64,000 nucleotides of DNA from NCBI GenBank assembly GCA_049969475.1, contig JBMFOU010000012.1:1-64000 (forward strand), written 5' to 3'. Source of the DNA: UBA2030 sp049969475. GTDB taxonomy: Bacteria > Bacteroidota > Bacteroidia > Bacteroidales > TTA-H9. Position 1 is the first letter of the stretch; every line of letters begins with the position of its first letter. The notes under the pieces are model-generated. The model saw nothing but the letters and a program-made list of their open reading frames with translations, was not told the origin of the DNA and ran no database searches. Positions 61,177 to 64,000 of this stretch are shown here, in pieces. The position numbers were made by a program, and so were the translations under genes.

Positions 61177-61728
61177 TTATGATTTATGGTTAATCATTTC
61201 TAGATAGTGAAGCATTTGTTCGATAATTTGCTTTAGGTCGCAACTTTCCTGGCATGAAATCATGAGGTCGTAAATCGACTGAAAATTAGGGGTCATGAGC
61301 CCGGCCTTAAATCCTGCCTTGCTTTTGGCTGCAAGCATTTTCAGGGGAAAGGCCGATTCACTGCTCAGGTCTATCAATAAGTCGAAAGACTCGGCGGTGA
61401 ACCCTGCCGTCAGTAAATCGGGAAGCAGCCAGCTCCAACCCAGTTCTTTTCGGCTGAATCCCTCTTCGATTCCTGTTGGCGTGAAATGAGAAGGAATCTT
61501 TTTTTCGTTAAAGAAATATATTACGCGTGGCAAAATGCCATTTGCTCTTAACCGATGAATGAGATCACGTACGAGGTCAAGTTGTCCGGGGTTATTGATT
61601 TCGGCCAAAATACCGGCTTTTTTTACATCCGAGAGATTAATGACACCCGGAATCCTTTGATGTCTGATCGATTCTTTGTGAATACTGCGAATCGCCAACT
61701 TTTTGAATAATACACCAGGTAAAGGCAA
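61177..61728 (-). CDS. DUF6913-like protein
   Basis: 183 residues, no signal or membrane segment. It resembles the small Bacteroidota DUF6913 family (KKLAIRSIHKESIRHQRIPGVINLSDVKKAGILAEINN...; PDLLTAGFTAESFDLLIDLSSE, FPLKMLAAKSKAGFKAGL). The reading begins with a TTG at 61726-61728; no ATG occurs until residue 130 or so, and a promoter element sits at 61752-61759, so the TTG start is likely. It lies four bases upstream of dapA. Function is unknown. Confidence 0.7.
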   Translation of the reverse strand: MPLPGVLFKKLAIRSIHKESIRHQRIPGVINLSDVKKAGILAEINNPGQLDLVRDLIHRLRANGILPRVIYFFNEKKIPSHFTPTGIEEGFSRKELGWSWLLPDLLTAGFTAESFDLLIDLSSESAFPLKMLAAKSKAGFKAGLMTPNFQSIYDLMISCQESCDLKQIIEQMLHYLEMINHKS

Positions 61729-61751
61729 TTTTTTAGTTTTTAATATGCCAG

Positions 61752-61759
61752 CAAAATTA
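61752..61759 (-). promoter_or_regulatory. Putative -7 promoter element for DUF6913-dapA
   Basis: The minus strand reads TAATTTTG, 23 bases before the TTG start codon at 61728. No -33 box at standard distance. Confidence 0.4.
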
Positions 61760-61797
61760 GTATTAAAATATCACCGTAGCCACCCAAGGGTTTTCAT

Positions 61798-61805
61798 TAT
61801 TTTTG
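61798..61805 (+). promoter_or_regulatory. Putative -7 promoter element for the MBL hydrolase gene
   Basis: TATTTTTG (TAnnTTTG) ends 19 bases before the ATG at 61825. No -33 box is clear. Confidence 0.45.
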
Positions 61806-61824
61806 ACCAAGGAAATAAGCCAAC

Positions 61825-62598
61825 ATGCAAATTACTTTTCTTGGGACAGGTACTTCACAGGGAGTTCCGGTAATTGGTTGTCAGTGTGAGGTTTGTACAT
61901 CGGCTGATCCCCGTGATGCGCGTTTGAGGTCATCGGTAATGGTGGAAACTGACACTTTACGCATAATAATAGATGCCGGACCCGACTTTCGCACGCAGAT
62001 GCTGCGCGAAGGAATCAATCATCTCGATGCCTTACTCATCACTCATGGCCACAAAGACCACATTGGTGGTCTCGACGACGTGCGACCATTTAATTATTTG
62101 ATGCGTAAGCCTGTAGAAGTTTATGCGACTGCTAATGTTCACGATGATATTCGCCGCGATTTTTTTTACGCTTTTGAAGAAGACCGCTATCCGGGAATTC
62201 CTGAGTTTAATCTTCACTTAGTAGATAATAATCCTTTTAAAATAGGTTCGCTCGAGGTAATACCTGTGGAAGTGGATCATTTTCATTTAAAGGTTTTGGG
62301 CTTTAGAATAGGAGGATTTGCCTATATCACCGATGCAAGCCATATTCCTGATGTTGAAATGGACAAATTGAGAGGCTTAGAAGTTTTGGTAATCAATGCG
62401 TTACGATTAGAGCCCCATATTTCGCATTTCAGTTTGCCTCAGGCGCTTGAGATTATCGCTGAGCTGAGGCCCAGGAGAGCTTTTCTTACCCATATAAGTC
62501 ATCGCCTGGGAACACATGCCAGAGTAGCTAAAACTTTGCCTCAAGGGGTTTGGCTGGCATACGATGGTTTAAAAATTGAAGTAAATCTATTCACTTAG
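61825..62598 (+). CDS. MBL-fold metallo-hydrolase, PhnP-like
   Basis: 257 residues. The beta-lactamase fold starts ITFLGTGTSQGVPVIGCQCEVCTSADPRDARLRSS, in which Cys residues recall the structural zinc site of PhnP. The active-site motif is THGHKDHIGGLDD, followed by HFHLKVLGFRIGGFAYITDASHIPD and FLTHISHRLG. PhnP-like proteins are cyclic phosphodiesterases, but no phn gene is near and many relatives have unknown substrates. It is the first gene before an Arg-rich membrane protein. Confidence 0.88.
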   Translation: MQITFLGTGTSQGVPVIGCQCEVCTSADPRDARLRSSVMVETDTLRIIIDAGPDFRTQMLREGINHLDALLITHGHKDHIGGLDDVRPFNYLMRKPVEVYATANVHDDIRRDFFYAFEEDRYPGIPEFNLHLVDNNPFKIGSLEVIPVEVDHFHLKVLGFRIGGFAYITDASHIPDVEMDKLRGLEVLVINALRLEPHISHFSLPQALEIIAELRPRRAFLTHISHRLGTHARVAKTLPQGVWLAYDGLKIEVNLFT

Positions 62599-62630
62599 CA
62601 ATTTTATAGCGGAGAAAATTTGTGAATATA

Positions 62631-63839
62631 ATGGAAAAAACAAGCGATCAATACAATCCTTTTGAAAGGCTGAGAATTTTATGGAGAAAAATTAGGCTTA
62701 CTCGAAGGATTGGACACCGAAGGAAAGCCGAGCGGAAGATGAGGGAACAAGCTGCCCGACTCAGGCAGCTCAATGAGCGTCAATGGCAAAAGCGCCGTCA
62801 GCGGCGTCTGATTCGTTTTGTAATTCGGCGAAGCATTAGAAAGCTTTTTCAGCAAAAAAAGACTGAAATTGTTGTCCCTGAAATAAAAACCACTCAGCTT
62901 AAAGAAGCTGCGTCGTATACCATCTGGGGTCGTCGCAAGCGCATCATTTGCTTTTTACTCCGGCGCTTCTACCATAATCTGCGTTATGGGGATCCGGAAA
63001 GTCGCAGGAAAGGCTACACTCTGTGGAAAACCATTGGACCCGCTGGAAAGCTGGCTATAGTGCTCAACTCATGGTCTTCTGCTATAGTAGCCTATTTTCT
63101 GGTTAGTTTTACCGGCCAACTGCTAAACACGTTAGTTGCATCTACTTTCAATTATGCAGCTGTTATTCGTTATTACCGTGTGATTTATTTTATAAGTCCG
63201 CGCGAATATACCACTGATGCAGTGAAAACTCTATTTAGTATTGAGCCTTTCACTGCTTTATTCCTGGGTATTATGGCCCTGATTGTTTATTTGTACGTAA
63301 GGCCTTTTGAAGGTACGCTCAAACAGATTTTCCTCTGGGCTTATGTATGGGGTATGGTTTTATTTTTCGGTGCCCTTGCTGTAGGCAATATTTTCACCAA
63401 AGGTTTTGGACATGTGATTACGTATATGTATTTGATGGACACCGCCAAACTGATTATTACTATGGGAGCCCTGGGTGTCCTGCTCCTGGTGGGTACTTTT
63501 TCCCGAGCCCTTTTCCTCAGCCAGGCGAACTGTTATTTTCAAGAACTCAATCAATACAATCTAAGAGGGATTGTTTTATATCAGGTGGTTTGGCCGTATT
63601 TTCTGGCAACAGCATTTATAGTTTTGATAAAACTGCCCCAAATTCAATATTATGAAGGATTTACCCTGCTTACAGGGCTTATTTTTATTCTGCCGGTTTG
63701 GCAGTCGCCAGGTCTTGAGGCTGAAATGCTCTTCGAATATTCAGGCCGTTTGTATTTAAGGCGAAAAATATTGATTTTCAGTATTCTGATTTGGATTTTG
63801 TATCGGTTTTTTACGGATCCCTTTTTATTTGGTCGTTAA
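62631..63839 (+). CDS. Arg-rich multi-pass membrane protein of unknown function
   Basis: 402 residues from the ATG at 62631 (a GTG at 62622 is possible). The first 79 residues contain 29 Lys or Arg (RILWRKIRLTRRIGHRRK and KRRQRRLIRFVIRRSIRK) and should form basic amphipathic helices in the cytoplasm. About six membrane helices follow after residue 140. The membrane part faintly recalls Yip1-like proteins but I do not assign a family. It starts 32 bases after the MBL gene. Confidence 0.7.
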   Translation: MEKTSDQYNPFERLRILWRKIRLTRRIGHRRKAERKMREQAARLRQLNERQWQKRRQRRLIRFVIRRSIRKLFQQKKTEIVVPEIKTTQLKEAASYTIWGRRKRIICFLLRRFYHNLRYGDPESRRKGYTLWKTIGPAGKLAIVLNSWSSAIVAYFLVSFTGQLLNTLVASTFNYAAVIRYYRVIYFISPREYTTDAVKTLFSIEPFTALFLGIMALIVYLYVRPFEGTLKQIFLWAYVWGMVLFFGALAVGNIFTKGFGHVITYMYLMDTAKLIITMGALGVLLLVGTFSRALFLSQANCYFQELNQYNLRGIVLYQVVWPYFLATAFIVLIKLPQIQYYEGFTLLTGLIFILPVWQSPGLEAEMLFEYSGRLYLRRKILIFSILIWILYRFFTDPFLFGR

Positions 63840-63848
63840 TTCCTACTT

Positions 63849-64000
63849 TTAGCTTGCAATCATGGTGGCTACCAGCGTCTGAAGTTCGCTACGGGTGAAT
63901 GGTTTGGCCAGGTAATGGGTAAACCCCTCTTCAATCATTTCATCGGCGCGGTAAAGTCTTACGTTGGCTGTTATGGCTGCAACGGGTATCAGACGCGTTT
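63849..64000 (-). CDS. C-terminal end of a response-regulator receiver domain (partial)
   Basis: The minus strand encodes about 49 residues ending at the TAA at 63849-63851: RLIPVAAITANV, then EEGFTHYLAKPFTRSEL and a final helix. This is the end of a REC domain with the conserved Lys of the phosphorylation pocket (AKPF). The protein ends with this domain, as in hybrid sensor kinases whose REC is last, or in single-domain regulators. The rest lies beyond the window. Confidence 0.88.
   Translation of the reverse strand, partial: TRLIPVAAITANVRLYRADEMIEEGFTHYLAKPFTRSELQTLVATMIAS

Noticed and set aside
1..64000. CRISPR arrays, insertion sequences, prophage or integrative element
   Set aside because: I saw no regularly spaced repeats, transposase, integrase or phage structural genes; the tRNA-Arg has no direct repeat of its 3' end nearby that I could see.

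Overview
The window is a 64 kb stretch of a chromosome from a member of the Bacteroidota, most likely an anaerobic or facultative Bacteroidales-like organism. Several things point there: a complete Bat (aerotolerance) operon, type IX secretion (PorQ plus two secreted enzymes with C-terminal sorting domains), a fused isobutyryl-CoA mutase, and at least sixteen upstream sites matching the Bacteroidota -7 promoter element TAnnTTTG. No insertion sequence, prophage, CRISPR array or rRNA operon is visible. One tRNA (Arg, anticodon UCU) is present.

Layout. 0-2.6 kb: ffh (cut by the left edge), fabD and frr. 2.6-10.4 kb: an icmF-buk operon (acyl-CoA rearrangement and butyrate kinase), then ppdK, whose product ends in an unusual 43-residue Lys/Asp tail. 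10.5-16.3 kb: a decayed calcium-type P-ATPase (two frameshifts and one amber), a two-gene HdrD/E-like Fe-S redox pair, and a Nudix gene split by an in-frame amber. 16.5-25.5 kb: the Bat operon (moxR, DUF58, exported protein, batA-E) and a DUF302 gene. 25.8-39 kb: a three-domain fasciclin lipoprotein, tRNA-Arg, a secreted GH13 amylase, a SNF2 helicase, a lipoprotein, hutI, a DUF6544-like gene, a GH53 galactanase lipoprotein and rmuC. 39.3-45.5 kb: a seven-gene sulfur-respiration operon. 45.8-64 kb: rfbC, ccmF, a flippase, queE, porQ, rlmD, aroK, a DUF1573 lipoprotein, yajC, a YbbR protein, coaE, a secreted M14 peptidase, dapA with a small partner, an MBL hydrolase, an Arg-rich membrane protein and the end of a response-regulator domain.

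The most interesting region is the sulfur operon at 39320-45498. It encodes a Tat-exported molybdopterin reductase, a four-cluster ferredoxin and an NrfD membrane subunit (a PsrABC-type polysulfide/thiosulfate reductase). These are followed by two half-size YeeE/YedE sulfur transporters and two membrane-anchored rhodanese-like proteins. Both rhodanese-like proteins end in the same tail, HHGAAEGGC, on a Pro/Lys-rich linker. Seven of the nine tail codons differ between the two genes and all seven changes are synonymous. One rhodanese has lost its catalytic Cys, so the terminal Cys is its only cysteine. This looks like a sulfur-carrying swinging arm comparable in concept to the SoxY GGCGG arm. 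That role is an inference from sequence and context.

Other genes support a fermentative or respiratory anaerobe that degrades polysaccharide and protein outside the cell: amylase and M14 peptidase through type IX secretion, and a galactanase lipoprotein. Its central metabolism includes PPDK and branched-chain acyl-CoA conversion, and it has cytochrome c maturation capacity (CcmF).
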